Positions 7,957-17,800 of a DNA stretch of 64,000 nt are shown piece after piece. The stretch comes from Streptomyces sp. col6 (GTDB lineage: Bacteria; Actinomycetota; Actinomycetes; Streptomycetales; Streptomycetaceae). Each line of letters opens with the position of its first letter. Positions within the stretch are counted from its first letter, which is position 1. Where the stretch lies: the NCBI RefSeq assembly GCF_008042035.1, contig NZ_RDBL01000006.1, positions 1,484,807 to 1,548,806 on the forward strand, in the 5' to 3' direction. Below the pieces are notes generated by a model that worked only from the letters and a program-made list of their open reading frames with translations, was not told where the DNA came from and made no database searches. Position numbers and translations under genes: made by a program.

Positions 7957-8538
7957 CTACCGCAGGCGGGCCATCAGCGCGTGCTCCACGAGCGTGATGA
8001 GCGCACTCTTCGCATCCGCGCGGTGCCGCGCGTCCGTCGTCAGAATCGGCGTGTCGGGGCCGATCTGCAGCGCCTCGCGCACCTCGTCCGGCGTGTACGG
8101 CTGGTGCCCGTCGAAGCCGTTGAGGGCGATGACGAAGGGGAGCCCGCTGTTCTCGAAGTAGTCGACCGCCGGGAAGCAGTCCGCGAGACGGCGGGTGTCG
8201 ACCAGTACGACAGCGCCGATCGCGCCGCGCACCAGGTCGTCCCACATGAACCAGAAGCGGTCCTGGCCCGGCGTACCGAAGAGGTACAGGATCAGGTCCT
8301 GGTCGAGCGTGATGCGGCCGAAGTCCATCGCCACCGTCGTGGTGGTCTTGTCCCCCGTGTGCGTCAGGTCGTCGATGCCCGCCGAAGCGGACGTCATCAC
8401 GGCTTCGGTGCGCAGCGGATTGATCTCCGAGACGGCACCGACAAACGTGGTCTTACCCACGCCGAAGCCCCCTGCCACCACGATCTTCGCCGAGGTAGTG
8501 GAGCGGGCCGCTCCGCCGCTAGAGCTTGCGAAGTCCAC
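7957..8538 (-). CDS. cvnD: Conservon GTPase CvnD (first operon)
   Basis: A 193-residue small GTP-binding protein and last gene of its conservon. The P-loop GGFGVGKTT is at 23-31, a GTPGQDRF switch II motif near residue 92, and NGFD replaces the usual NKxD near 140. CvnD proteins associate with the membrane complex formed by the sensor kinase-like CvnA and act as its nucleotide switch in Streptomyces development and secondary metabolism. Its start overlaps the end of cvnC by 20 nt, so the two are translationally coupled. The central 293 bp is almost identical in DNA to the second cvnD copy at 13312-13896. Confidence 0.92.
   Translation of the reverse strand: MDFASSSGGAARSTTSAKIVVAGGFGVGKTTFVGAVSEINPLRTEAVMTSASAGIDDLTHTGDKTTTTVAMDFGRITLDQDLILYLFGTPGQDRFWFMWDDLVRGAIGAVVLVDTRRLADCFPAVDYFENSGLPFVIALNGFDGHQPYTPDEVREALQIGPDTPILTTDARHRADAKSALITLVEHALMARLR
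8045..8337. repeat. Long near-identical tract shared by the two cvnD genes (copy 1)
   Basis: Bases 8045-8337 match 13400-13692 at a constant offset of 5355 with a single difference (A8212 against G13567), including synonymous positions. Differences begin immediately outside both ends. The pattern suggests gene conversion between the two conservons. Confidence 0.8.
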
Positions 8539-9169
8539 TGAGCACCCTTTCGAGCAGTGTCACATCTGGCTGGCCGCCGGCGGACTCGTCGCCGCCGGGC
8601 TGGTGGATAGCGACGAGTCCCGCCTCGGCCAGGTCGGCTACGAGGATCCGGGCCACGCCGAGGGGGATCGAGAGGAGGGCCGAGATCTCGGCCACCGACT
8701 TGATCTCGAAGCACAGCCGGCAGATCCGCTGGTGCTCGGGCAACTGCCCTTGCAGCCGGGACGGATCAGCCGTGGTACTGACCAACGCCTCAATGGCGAG
8801 TTGGTAGCGCGGTCGGGTCCGGCCACCTGTCATGGCGTACGGACGGACCAGCGGATTGTGCGCGGCAGGGGCCGCCGGCTCGGGAGCGCGCCGCGGCTGC
8901 ACCGGCTGGATGCGGGGCTGTTGCGGCCCGTCGAGGCGGTGGGGACGCCGGGGGTGGTGCGGCTGCTGAGCGGGCTGCTGGGGCTCCTGCTGCGGCCAGC
9001 CGGGCCCCGACTGGCCGTACTGGCCCTGCCCGTACGGCTGATAGGGCTGCTGAGGCTGCTGAGCGCCCTGTCTGCCGGGTGTGGAGGGGAAGTTGAAACG
9101 TTCGTCCCCGTGCTCACCCGATACGTGCCGGTCACCGTCGTAATGGTGACCGCCTGGGGGTGTACCCAC
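8519..9169 (-). CDS. cvnC: Conservon DUF742 protein CvnC (first operon)
   Basis: 216 residues from a GTG preceded by GGAGGAGGAA. The first ~110 residues are Gln/Pro/His-rich low complexity (repeated QQP and YGQ), and the C-terminal half is the DUF742 domain, a winged-helix-like fold with EHQRICRLCFEIKSVAEISA. CvnC proteins join CvnB and CvnD in the membrane-associated conservon complex. The N-terminal tail is much longer than in the second copy (135 residues in total), so the two operons differ mainly in disordered regions. It overlaps cvnD by 20 nt, and 99 nt separate it from cvnB. Confidence 0.9.
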   Translation of the reverse strand: MGTPPGGHHYDGDRHVSGEHGDERFNFPSTPGRQGAQQPQQPYQPYGQGQYGQSGPGWPQQEPQQPAQQPHHPRRPHRLDGPQQPRIQPVQPRRAPEPAAPAAHNPLVRPYAMTGGRTRPRYQLAIEALVSTTADPSRLQGQLPEHQRICRLCFEIKSVAEISALLSIPLGVARILVADLAEAGLVAIHQPGGDESAGGQPDVTLLERVLSGLRKL

Positions 9170-9268
9170 GATTCCTCCTCCGCCTGCCGGTCCCGATACC
9201 AGTGGGACCGCGCCACCGCACCCTATGGCGCGGTGACGCGAAACGCACTGTCTGGTTACTGGATAAGA

Positions 9269-9691
9269 CTAGTTAAGAAGACTTCCCTGGAGCTCGGCAC
9301 GGAGGTCCGGCGTCAGCACGCTGCCCGCACGGTCGACCAGAAGGGCCATTTCGTACCCGATCAGGCCGATGTCGGCGTCCGGGTGTGCGAGAACGGCCAA
9401 GGACGATCCATCGGAAACGGACATGATGAAGAGGAATCCACGCTCCATCTCCACAACCGTCTGATTCACCGCGCCGCCCTCGAAGATCCGCGAGGCACCG
9501 GCCGTCAGCGAGGTCAGCCCGGAGGCGACCGCCGCCAGCTGGTCGGCACGGTCACGCGGAAATCCCTCGGACATCGCCAGCAGGAGTCCGTCGGCGGAGA
9601 CCACCACCGTGTGCGACACCCCGGGGGTGTTGTCCACGAAGTTGGTGATCAACCAGTTCAGATTCTGCGCCGCCTGGCTCATCGGGCTCAC
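9269..9691 (-). CDS. cvnB: Conservon roadblock/LC7 protein CvnB (first operon)
   Basis: 140 residues starting at GTG 9691 with AGGAG upstream; the frame is open further upstream but that lies inside cvnA. The start is one base past the cvnA stop codon (9693-9695 on this strand). The protein is a single roadblock/LC7 domain, the MglB-like family that binds small GTPases, here CvnD. It is very similar to the second copy at 14418-14840, differing mainly by conservative changes, whereas the CvnA tails have diverged widely. Confidence 0.92.
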   Translation of the reverse strand: MSPMSQAAQNLNWLITNFVDNTPGVSHTVVVSADGLLLAMSEGFPRDRADQLAAVASGLTSLTAGASRIFEGGAVNQTVVEMERGFLFIMSVSDGSSLAVLAHPDADIGLIGYEMALLVDRAGSVLTPDLRAELQGSLLN

Positions 9692-9692
9692 A

Positions 9693-12600
9693 CTAACGCT
9701 CCTGGTTGTAGGTATTACTTGTGTCCGAACCCGCGTTGCGTCCCCTGAGGACACCGCGCCGCAGGTTGCTCAGCCTGCCACGCACGTCCTCCGGGGCGCG
9801 GGAGACCTGGGGGCCGCCCTGCTGGGTCTGTTCGGCGGTGCCCTCGACCAGGTTGGCCTTGGGCACGCGCCGGGGAAGACCGGAGGGGGTTATCCCGCCC
9901 GCCTTCGGCTCCCGGAGCTTCTCGGCCCGCTCCCAGCGCTCGTCGTTGGCCGAGCGCCAGTCGTCGGTGCCTTCGTCCCCGTTGTTTCCGGAGTCTTTGG
10001 CGTTCCCGTCGGGGGCCTGCTGCGCCGGGGTCGGCCGCTGCGGCAGTTCGTGCTGCTGCGGGCGCTCCTGCGCGGCGTCGGGCCGGCTGTTCCCGCGGCC
10101 CGTGGGCTGCCAGTGCTGCTGGCCGCCCCGGCGCGGGAGACCGGCTTCGGTCAGGTCGTGGCCGGCGTTCGGGACGGGGCCCGAACGGTCGAAGCCTACG
10201 CGCTCCTGCGGCTCGGCGGGAGCGCTCACGGCAGATTCCGGTTCCGGCTGCGCGACCGGCTCGAAGCCACCCTGGTACGCGCTCTGATCTGCCCACTCTC
10301 CCTGCTGGGGCGGGACGCCGTACTGCGCGTCGTAGCCCTGCTGCGGCGCCTCGGGGGCCGCGTACGCAGCCTCCGGATAGCCGCCCTGGGCGCCGTCGTA
10401 GCCGGGCTGCCCGTCGAAACCGGCGCCGGTGGCGTACGGGTCGTAGCCGCCCTCGTACCGGTTCGCGGCGTAGCCGTCCTGACCGTTTCCGGCGAACGCG
10501 TCCTGGCCGCTTCCGGCATAGGCGCCCTGGCCGTTCCCGGCGTACCCGTCCTGCCCGTACGCGCCCTCGGCGTAGGCCTGCTCAGGCTGTCCCTGCTCCG
10601 GCTGCTCCTGCTGCGGGAACTGCTGGCGCTCGCCGCCCGCCTGGGCCTCCAGCGCCGCGCGGCGCTCCTCGCGCATCAGCGAGCGGCCCACCGGGTCGAG
10701 CTGGGCGGAGTCCGCGGACGGCTCCTCGTAGCGCGAGTCGTCGAAGCCGAGTTCGGCCGCGGTACGCAGCTGCGGCTGGTGCGGCTGGGCGGCGAAGGCC
10801 TGCTGCTGCGGGATGATCGAGGAGACGGTGAAGTCGTCCTGCTCCGGGGCCTCGCCGCCGCCACCGTGGGTGATCGCGTCCGGGAGCATGACCAGCGAGG
10901 TTGTGCCGGCCTGCTCGCCCGAGGGGCGCAGCTGGACCCGGATGCCGTGCCGGTCGGAGAGCCGGCCGACCACGAACAGGCCCATGCGCTGCGAGACCGC
11001 GGCGTCCACCGTCGGCGGGTTGGCCAGCTTGTGGTTGATGTCGGCGAAGTCCTCGGCGGTGAGGCCGATGCCCTTGTCGTGGATCTCGATCATCACGCGG
11101 CCGTCGGGCAGCCGGGTCGCGGTGACGCGCACCTTGGTCTGCGGCGAGGAGAACGTCGTGGCGTTCTCCAGCAGCTCGGCCAGCAGGTGCACGAGGTCGG
11201 TGACGGACTGGCCGTGGATCTCGGTCTCCGGGACGCCGGAGAGCTCGATGCGCTCGTACGACTCCACCTCGGAGGAGGCGGCGCGCAACACGTCCACCAG
11301 CGGCACCGGCTGGTTCCAGCGGCGGCCGGGCTCCTCGCCGGCGAGGACGAGGAGGTTCTCGCCGTTGCGCCGCATACGGGTCGCCAGGTGGTCCAGCCGG
11401 AACAGGCTCTCCAGCTGGTCCGGGTCGGCCTCGTTGTTCTCCAGGTCGGTGATCAGGGTCAGCTGGCCCTCGATGAGCGACTGGTTGCGGCGCGAGAGGT
11501 TGGTGAAGATCGCGTTGACGTTGCCCCGGAGCATGGCCTGCTCGGCCGCGAGCCGCACCGCCTCCTGGTGGACCTGGTCGAAGGCGCGGGCGACCTCGCC
11601 GATCTCGTCCTGGGAGGTGATCGGGATGGGCTGGACGCGGGTGTCGACGCGGCCGGGGTCGGTGCGCGAGAGCTGGTCGACCAGCGAGGGCAGCCGCTGC
11701 TCGGCGATGGAGAAGGCGGCGGTGCGCAGCCGGCGCATCGAGCGGCTCATCTGGCGGGCCATGAGCCCGGCCAGGATGAACGCGGCCAGCAGAGCGACGA
11801 TCACGATCGTGGCGTTGACGATGGCGTCGGTGCGGGCGTCGGACGAGATCTCCGCTGCCTCGGTCACGGCCTTGTCGACGAGCTCGTCCTCGACCGTGGT
11901 GTAGCCGTCGAACTTGGCGGTCGCGGCGGCCATCCAGGTGTCGGGGGTGATCCCCTTCGCCTTCAGCTGGGCGGGGCTCCGGCCGAGGCCGATCTCCTGC
12001 GCCATGCCGTCGTAGACCGAGCCGTCGATGGTGGGCGGCGCCACGAACGGCACCCCGGCCGCGTCGGCCTTCTCCTTGGCCGCCTTCAGCTCGGCGGCGC
12101 CGGCGGTGGCCTTGGCGGTCATCACCTTCCGCAGCCGGGCCGCGTCGGCCTCCGTACCGCCGGAGGTGAACTCACCGAGGGCGATCTGCTCCAGGTAGTT
12201 GTACGAGCCGAAGGCCTTGACCTGGTCGTTGAACTTGCCGTCCTCCTTGCTGGGACGGACCAGGAGGTGCATGCCGATCGAGCGCTGAAGCGATTCTGCA
12301 GCCTTGGCCAGCTCGATCGCGTAGACGGTACGGCCGTAGCTGGTGATGTTGCCGGTGCCGAGGCCCAGTTCGTTGCAGAACTCCATCAGGGAGTGCTGGA
12401 CCTGGACGTAGCCCTCCTCGGTCTTCACCGGGTCCATGGCCGCGGTGTAGGCCGCCTTGCGCAGCTGCGGGAGCTTGGGCTCCTCCAGCTTGAACAGCTT
12501 GAGGCGGCGCTGGAGGCCCTGCTTGGCCGGCATGTCCTTGACGGCCTGGTCAAACTTCTCCGCGGCCGCGTCGGTGGTGGCCCGGGTCTGCGTGACGACC

Positions 12601-12965
12601 TCGTCGTCCCGCTTGTTCGACAGCAGCGGCTGCGCGGTGAGGTCGCGCTCGTTGAGCAGCGCCTGCCCGTACTCCGCGGCCGCGCGCACGATCAGCGCGG
12701 TCTTCTCCGCGTCCTGGGCTTCCTGCCAGGTGTCGATCGAGCCCTTCACCTGGAAGCCGCCCATGACCAGGCCGACCAGCACCGGGATCAGGAGGATCGC
12801 GTTCAGCCGGGTGGGCACCCGCCAGTTGCGCGGGGCCAGCCGGCTGGTGCTGCCACCGGCCTGTGTCCCTTCGGACACGTCGGCGGACGGCGCCGCGGCA
12901 CGCGACGGCGGGGTGAAGTTGCCCCGCTCCGCCTGCGCCGTGGAGCCCTCGTTGTTACGCCTCAC
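9693..12965 (-). CDS. cvnA: Conservon sensor histidine kinase-like CvnA (first operon)
   Basis: 1090 residues from GTG 12965. A cytosolic N-terminus is followed by a transmembrane helix at about 54-72, a long extracytoplasmic helical nitrate/nitrite-sensing (NIT) type domain, a second helix at about 380-402, a HAMP-like linker, then a region with LDHLATRMRR near 525 (candidate phosphoacceptor His) and a GHKL ATPase domain with LLAELLENATTFSSP and DKGIGL. The last ~350 residues are Gln/Gly/Tyr-rich with repeated YAGNGQ-type units, then a conserved basic end (GGITPSGLPRRVP). CvnA is the membrane sensor heading a conservon; no response regulator gene is nearby. The stimulus is unknown. Confidence 0.9.
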   Translation of the reverse strand: MRRNNEGSTAQAERGNFTPPSRAAAPSADVSEGTQAGGSTSRLAPRNWRVPTRLNAILLIPVLVGLVMGGFQVKGSIDTWQEAQDAEKTALIVRAAAEYGQALLNERDLTAQPLLSNKRDDEVVTQTRATTDAAAEKFDQAVKDMPAKQGLQRRLKLFKLEEPKLPQLRKAAYTAAMDPVKTEEGYVQVQHSLMEFCNELGLGTGNITSYGRTVYAIELAKAAESLQRSIGMHLLVRPSKEDGKFNDQVKAFGSYNYLEQIALGEFTSGGTEADAARLRKVMTAKATAGAAELKAAKEKADAAGVPFVAPPTIDGSVYDGMAQEIGLGRSPAQLKAKGITPDTWMAAATAKFDGYTTVEDELVDKAVTEAAEISSDARTDAIVNATIVIVALLAAFILAGLMARQMSRSMRRLRTAAFSIAEQRLPSLVDQLSRTDPGRVDTRVQPIPITSQDEIGEVARAFDQVHQEAVRLAAEQAMLRGNVNAIFTNLSRRNQSLIEGQLTLITDLENNEADPDQLESLFRLDHLATRMRRNGENLLVLAGEEPGRRWNQPVPLVDVLRAASSEVESYERIELSGVPETEIHGQSVTDLVHLLAELLENATTFSSPQTKVRVTATRLPDGRVMIEIHDKGIGLTAEDFADINHKLANPPTVDAAVSQRMGLFVVGRLSDRHGIRVQLRPSGEQAGTTSLVMLPDAITHGGGGEAPEQDDFTVSSIIPQQQAFAAQPHQPQLRTAAELGFDDSRYEEPSADSAQLDPVGRSLMREERRAALEAQAGGERQQFPQQEQPEQGQPEQAYAEGAYGQDGYAGNGQGAYAGSGQDAFAGNGQDGYAANRYEGGYDPYATGAGFDGQPGYDGAQGGYPEAAYAAPEAPQQGYDAQYGVPPQQGEWADQSAYQGGFEPVAQPEPESAVSAPAEPQERVGFDRSGPVPNAGHDLTEAGLPRRGGQQHWQPTGRGNSRPDAAQERPQQHELPQRPTPAQQAPDGNAKDSGNNGDEGTDDWRSANDERWERAEKLREPKAGGITPSGLPRRVPKANLVEGTAEQTQQGGPQVSRAPEDVRGRLSNLRRGVLRGRNAGSDTSNTYNQER

Positions 12966-13132
12966 TCGACCAACAACCTCTCGGCGTCGGCACCTACGCT
13001 GTGCCGTGTTTGTTCAGGGCCGTACTACTCGGGAGTTGGTCGAATTGCAGCACGGCTAGCGGTCGCGTTCCAAACAGTCGGAATGAGCGATTCCGAGTGG
13101 CTCACGCCTCAGATAAATCGGGCATAAAGAGC

Positions 13133-13156
13133 GAGCCCCGCCAAAAGGCGAGGCTC
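13133..13156. terminator. Hairpin between the conservons
   Basis: Arms GAGCCCCGCC and GGCGAGGCTC (one mismatch) surround an AAAA loop. It could be a second terminator for the upstream conservon or part of the leader of the downstream one. Confidence 0.4.
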
Positions 13157-13232
13157 ATGTGAGCGCAGCGACACCGCGCGTGCGCATCCGGTGTCGATGG
13201 CGGGGTAATTCTCTGTCGAAACGTTATGAATG

Positions 13233-13270
13233 CGGGGGCGGATCGTGTCAAAGGACACAGCCCGCCCCCG
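13233..13270 (-). terminator. Terminator of the second conservon
   Basis: Outer 9-bp arms (CGGGGGCGG / CCGCCCCCG) enclose a 3+3 nt internal loop and an inner GTGTC-AAAG-GACAC hairpin, about 40 nt after the stop of cvnD. The compound stem without T-run is typical for this genus. Confidence 0.75.
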
Positions 13271-13311
13271 TGTGACTACTGTAACTGCCGTACGCCACTT
13301 CCGACTTGCGG

Positions 13312-13896
13312 CTACTTGAGCCGGGCCATCAAAGCGTGCTCCACGAGCGTGATCAGACCGCTCTTCGCGTCCGCGCGGTGCCGCGCGTCCGTGGTGATGA
13401 TCGGCGTGTCGGGGCCGATCTGCAGCGCCTCGCGCACCTCGTCCGGCGTGTACGGCTGGTGCCCGTCGAAGCCGTTGAGGGCGATGACGAAGGGGAGCCC
13501 GCTGTTCTCGAAGTAGTCGACCGCCGGGAAGCAGTCCGCGAGACGGCGGGTGTCGACCAGTACGACGGCGCCGATCGCGCCGCGCACCAGGTCGTCCCAC
13601 ATGAACCAGAAGCGGTCCTGGCCCGGCGTACCGAAGAGGTACAGGATCAGGTCCTGGTCGAGCGTGATGCGGCCGAAGTCCATCGCCACCGTGGTGGTGG
13701 TCTTGCCACCAGTGTGGGTCAGGTCGTCGATGCCCGCCGATGCGGAGGTCATCACGGCTTCGGTGCGCAGCGGATTGATCTCCGAGACGGCACCGACGAA
13801 CGTGGTCTTGCCCACGCCGAACCCACCGGCCACGACGATCTTCGCCGAGGTGGTGGCCCGGGTCGCCGCACCGCCGTTAGAGCTTGCGAAGTCCAC
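13312..13896 (-). CDS. cvnD: Conservon GTPase CvnD (second operon)
   Basis: 194 residues, with P-loop GGFGVGKTT at 24-32, GTPGQDRF and NGFD as in the first copy. It ends the second conservon and overlaps cvnC by 20 nt. Protein identity to the first copy is near total except in the first ~16 residues and a few scattered positions. Only the terminal parts of the gene show normal divergence; the middle 293 bp differ at one base. As both operons are complete, the two GTPases may exchange partners between the two receptor complexes, but this is inference. Confidence 0.92.
   Translation of the reverse strand: MDFASSNGGAATRATTSAKIVVAGGFGVGKTTFVGAVSEINPLRTEAVMTSASAGIDDLTHTGGKTTTTVAMDFGRITLDQDLILYLFGTPGQDRFWFMWDDLVRGAIGAVVLVDTRRLADCFPAVDYFENSGLPFVIALNGFDGHQPYTPDEVREALQIGPDTPIITTDARHRADAKSGLITLVEHALMARLK
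13400..13692. repeat. Long near-identical tract shared by the two cvnD genes (copy 2)
   Basis: Partner of the tract at 8045-8337: 167 identical bases, one difference, then 125 identical bases. Confidence 0.8.
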
Positions 13897-14284
13897 TGAG
13901 CACCCTTTCGAGCAGTGTCACATCCGGCGCGCCGCCGGCCTCTCCATTGCCCGGCTGGTGGATGGCCACCATGCCGGCTTCCGCCAGGTCCGCGACGAGA
14001 ATCCGTGCCACACCGAGGGGCATCGACAGCAGGGCCGAGACCTCGGCCACGGACTTGACCTCGCGGCACAGATGGCAGATCCGCTGATGCTCGGGGAGCA
14101 GGGTCCCCAGATGCGCGGGATCGGCCGTGGTACTGACCAACGCCTCAATGGCGAGTTGGTAGCGCGGCCGGGTGCGTCCGCCTGTCATGGCGTACGGACG
14201 GACCAGCGGCTGGTCGCCCTCACCTTCGTACGACGCGTGACTGGACGCGCCGTACGGATCGGGTGAGGCGGGTGGCGGGGTCAT
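13877..14284 (-). CDS. cvnC: Conservon DUF742 protein CvnC (second operon)
   Basis: 135 residues starting at an ATG preceded by CGGAGGA. The protein has a short Pro/Ser-rich N-terminus and then the DUF742 domain (EHQRICHLCREVKSVAEVSA, then PLGVARILVADLAEAG), ending in GLRKL like the first copy. Its start is separated from cvnB by 133 nt, and its end overlaps cvnD by 20 nt. It lacks the long Gln-rich tail of the first CvnC and so shows the minimal form of the family. Confidence 0.92.
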   Translation of the reverse strand: MTPPPASPDPYGASSHASYEGEGDQPLVRPYAMTGGRTRPRYQLAIEALVSTTADPAHLGTLLPEHQRICHLCREVKSVAEVSALLSMPLGVARILVADLAEAGMVAIHQPGNGEAGGAPDVTLLERVLSGLRKL

Positions 14285-14417
14285 GAGTCCTCCGGGCGTG
14301 ACAGCAGGGTGTCGGCTTGCCGTCTGAAGGGGCCGGTGGGGGGCTGTAAGCGGCCGGACGGGCGAGGGTTGGGTGCGGTTCCTGGGTTGATCGTCTGTGT
14401 CACTGGTTCACGGCCGC

Positions 14418-14840
14418 CTAGTGGAGCAGGCTGCCCTGGAGCTCCGCACGGAGGTCCGGGGTCAGGACGGTGCCCGCCCGGTCCACCAGCAGGGCCATCT
14501 CGTAGCCGACCAGACCGATGTCGGCGTCCGGGTGGGCCAGTACGGCCAGCGAGGAGCCGTCGGAGATGGACATGAGGAACAGGAAACCCCGTTCCATCTC
14601 CACCACGGTCTGGCTGACGGCGCCGCCCTCGAAGATCCGGGAGGCACCTGCCGTCAGCGAGGTCAGTCCGGACGCGACGGCCGCCAGCTGGTCGGCGCGG
14701 TCGCGGGGGAAACCTTCGGACATCGCCAGCAGCAGGCCGTCCGCCGAGACCACCACCGTGTGCGACACCCCTGGGGTGTTGTCCACGAAGTTGGTGATCA
14801 GCCAGTTCAGATTCTGTGCGGCCTGACTCATCGGGCTCAA
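14418..14840 (-). CDS. cvnB: Conservon roadblock/LC7 protein CvnB (second operon)
   Basis: 140 residues if translation begins at TTG 14840, the codon aligned with the GTG start of the first copy; an ATG three codons later (14831) is the alternative. It begins directly after the cvnA stop codon (14841-14843) with AGGAG upstream. The single roadblock/LC7 domain is expected to bind CvnD and regulate its nucleotide cycle, as MglB does for MglA. It is closely similar to the first CvnB across its full length. Confidence 0.92.
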   Translation of the reverse strand: MSPMSQAAQNLNWLITNFVDNTPGVSHTVVVSADGLLLAMSEGFPRDRADQLAAVASGLTSLTAGASRIFEGGAVSQTVVEMERGFLFLMSISDGSSLAVLAHPDADIGLVGYEMALLVDRAGTVLTPDLRAELQGSLLH

Positions 14841-17800
14841 CTAACGCTCCTGCTGGTGAGTGGGGCCGAGGGGGAAACTGCCGGTCTGACCGTTGCCCGC
14901 CTGGCGTCCCTGCTGGATGCCGCGGCGGAGGTTGGTCAGACGCCCGCGGACATCATCGGGCGCTCGGGAGACCTGCGGACCGGACTGGTTGTTCTGCTGC
15001 TGGGCGGTACCCGGCACCAGGTTGGCGCGCGGGACCCGGCGAGGCAGACCGGACGTGGTGATTCCGCCCGCTGCGGGCTTCTTCACCCGCTCCGCCTGCC
15101 GGACGATCTCGTCGTTCGGCGAGGCGCGCCAGGCGCTCGACGCACCGGTGTCGCCGAGGCTCCGCTGCGGCGCGGGAGCCACGGGCTCCTGCGCGGGCTG
15201 CTGCTGCGGGAAGCCCTGCGGCTGCGCCGGCGCGGCGGGAGGCTGCTGCGGGCCGCCCTGCTGCGGACCGTGGAACCAGTTGGTCTCCAGCGTGTCGTAC
15301 AGCGGGGTACGGCCGTCGCCGGGCCCGGAGGCCGGCGGCAGCGCCTCGGGCTGCTGCGGACGGTACGGGGCCTCGGGGGCCGGGGCCGCCATGGGCGGAC
15401 GCGGCGCGCCGAAGTCCTGGTTGTCGCGCCGCGGCGCCGGCTGCTGCGGGGCACCGAAGTCCGGCCGGGCGAACTGCGAGGTGCTCGTCACGTCCGGGTT
15501 CTGCGGGCCGTTGCCGTACGGGCCGTTCTGCTGGGGCCCGTTGTGCTGCGGCCCGTTCTGCTGGGGGCCGTTGCCGTACGGGCCGGTGTGACGCGGTCCG
15601 TTCTGCGCGCCGGGCGCGGGCGCCGAGAAGTCCGGGCGGGCGAACTCCGCCGTGGAGCCCGGCCCCTGACGGTCGTCCGCCGGAAGCCGCGGGACCGGCG
15701 GCTGCTGGAAGCGGCCCGTGGTCTCGGACTCCTCGTGACCGCGCGGCGCGTCGAGCGGCGAGCGCCGGGGCGCGGACGGCTCGTCGGTGCCCCAGCTCGT
15801 CGTCTGCGGACGCTGCGGGGCGGGGAAGCCGCCGTTCGGCGCCGGCGAGGCGCCGGGCAGCTCGGCACGCGGACCGCCGACGGGCGGCAGCTGACGCTCG
15901 TTGCGGGCGGGACCGCGCGGCGGCTCGAAGGCGCTGCGGCCGTCCTGACCGCCCTGGCCCTGACCCTGGCCCTGGTCGAACCGGGCCTGCTGGGGCTGCG
16001 GGACCTGCCGGGCGGGGCCGTTCTGCTCGGGGCGCCGCTGGTCGAACAGGCTGGGCCGGTTCGCGTCCGCGCCGCCGTCCTGGTCACCGCGGGCGCCGAG
16101 CCGGGCACCGCCGAACGCACCGGCCAGGCCGCCGCCGCCCTGACGCGGGGGCTCCTGCCGGGCACCGTCCTGCGGGCGGCCCTGCGGGTTCTGGAACGCC
16201 GAGTCCTGCGCGCCGGGTCCGCCCTGCGGGTTCTGCGCCCGGTTGCCGTCGCGGGCGGGCAGCGCGGCCCGGGGAGTGGAGCCGGCACCGACCTGGCCGC
16301 GCTGGGCACCGGGTCCGCCCGGAAGCCGTCCGGGCTGGCCCTGAGCGCCGCTGTTGCCGGCGAGCAGACCGCCGGGGGACTGCTGACCGGGCGCCTGCTT
16401 GGGGGCCGGCTGCTTGCCGCCGTGGGCGACGTCGACCGGGAGCATGACCAGCGCGGTCGTGCCGCCCGAGTCGGAGGGGCGCAGCTGGATGCGGATGCCG
16501 TGACGCAGGGACAGCCGGCCGACCACGAACAGGCCCATGCGGCGGGAGACCGAGACGTCCACGGTGGGCGGCGAGGCCAGCCGCTCGTTGATCGCCGCCA
16601 GGTCCTCGGGGGAGAGCCCGATGCCGGTGTCGTGGATCTCGACGAGCACCCGGCCGTCGGGCAGCGCGTGACCGGTGACCCGGACCTTCGTCTGCGGCGA
16701 GGAGAACGACGTGGCGTTCTCCAGCAGCTCGGCGAGCAGGTGCACGAGGTCGTTGACGACCCGGCCGGCGACCTCGGTGGCGGGCACGGCGGCCAGTTCG
16801 ATGCGCTCGTACTGCTCCACCTCGGACGCGGCGGCGCGGAGCACGTCGACGAGCGGCACGGGGCGGGTCCACCGGCGGCCCGGCTCCTCGCCCGCGAGGA
16901 CGAGGAGGTTCTCGCCGTTCCGGCGCATTCGGGTCGCGAGGTGGTCGAGCTTGAAGAGCGAGGAGAGCTGGTCCGGGTCGGCCTCGCGCGACTCCAGTTC
17001 GGAGATGAGCGAGAGCTGACGCTGGATGAGGCCCTGCGAACGGCGCGAGAGGTTGGTGAACATCGCGTTGACGTTGCCCCGCAGAAGGGCCTGCTCGGCG
17101 GCGAGACGGACCGCCTCGCGGTGCACGTCGTCGAAGGCCGCGGCCACCTTGCCGATCTCGTCGCGGGAGTGCACACCGACGGACTCGACCGAGGTGTCGA
17201 CGTCCTGCGGGTCCGACTCGGAGAGCTGCTTGACCAGCTCGGGCAGACGGTCCTGCGCGACGCGCGTCGCGGTGTCCTGGAGCCGGCGCAGCGAGCGGAT
17301 CATGGACCGGGCGACGACGAACGCGCCGACCAGCGAGACGCCGAGCACGAGCAGGATCAGCGCACCGGAGATGATCGCCTCGCGCTGGGACTCGTCGCGC
17401 AGCTCGCGCGCCTTGCCCTCCATGTCGCTGAGCAGGGTCTCCTCGACCCGCTTCATGGCGTTGATCTTGATGGTGTCCTGGTCGTACCAGTTCATGTACG
17501 ACCGGCGGGAGGAGGAGCCGCTCATCGAGAGCGGGTTCTCCAGCATCTTCCTGGCGTACGTGTCCGCGGACTTGATGTCCGGGTGGCCCTCGTCGAGCGT
17601 CGAGGTCAGTTCCTCGGCGCTCTTGCCGGTGGTGGTGTAGATCGCCTCGAACGAGTTGCGGGCCGCGGCCTCCTTGCGCTGCGCGGCCAGACCGAACTGC
17701 TGGTCGTTACGGTTGAGGTCGGGCTTCTCGTCGTCGCTGTTGGGCAGCGCGGCGGCGATGATCGCGCGCTGGATCGACGCGTACTCCTTGGCGGAGGAGA

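Larger units (their letters stand above)
12966..13311. other. Intergenic region between the two conservons (346 bp)
   Basis: It holds the upstream region of the first conservon and two hairpins near its other end. The left part, next to cvnA, is relatively A+T rich for this genome (12990-13130) and probably contains the promoter, though no clear -35/-10 pair could be assigned. No coding potential was seen. Confidence 0.6.
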
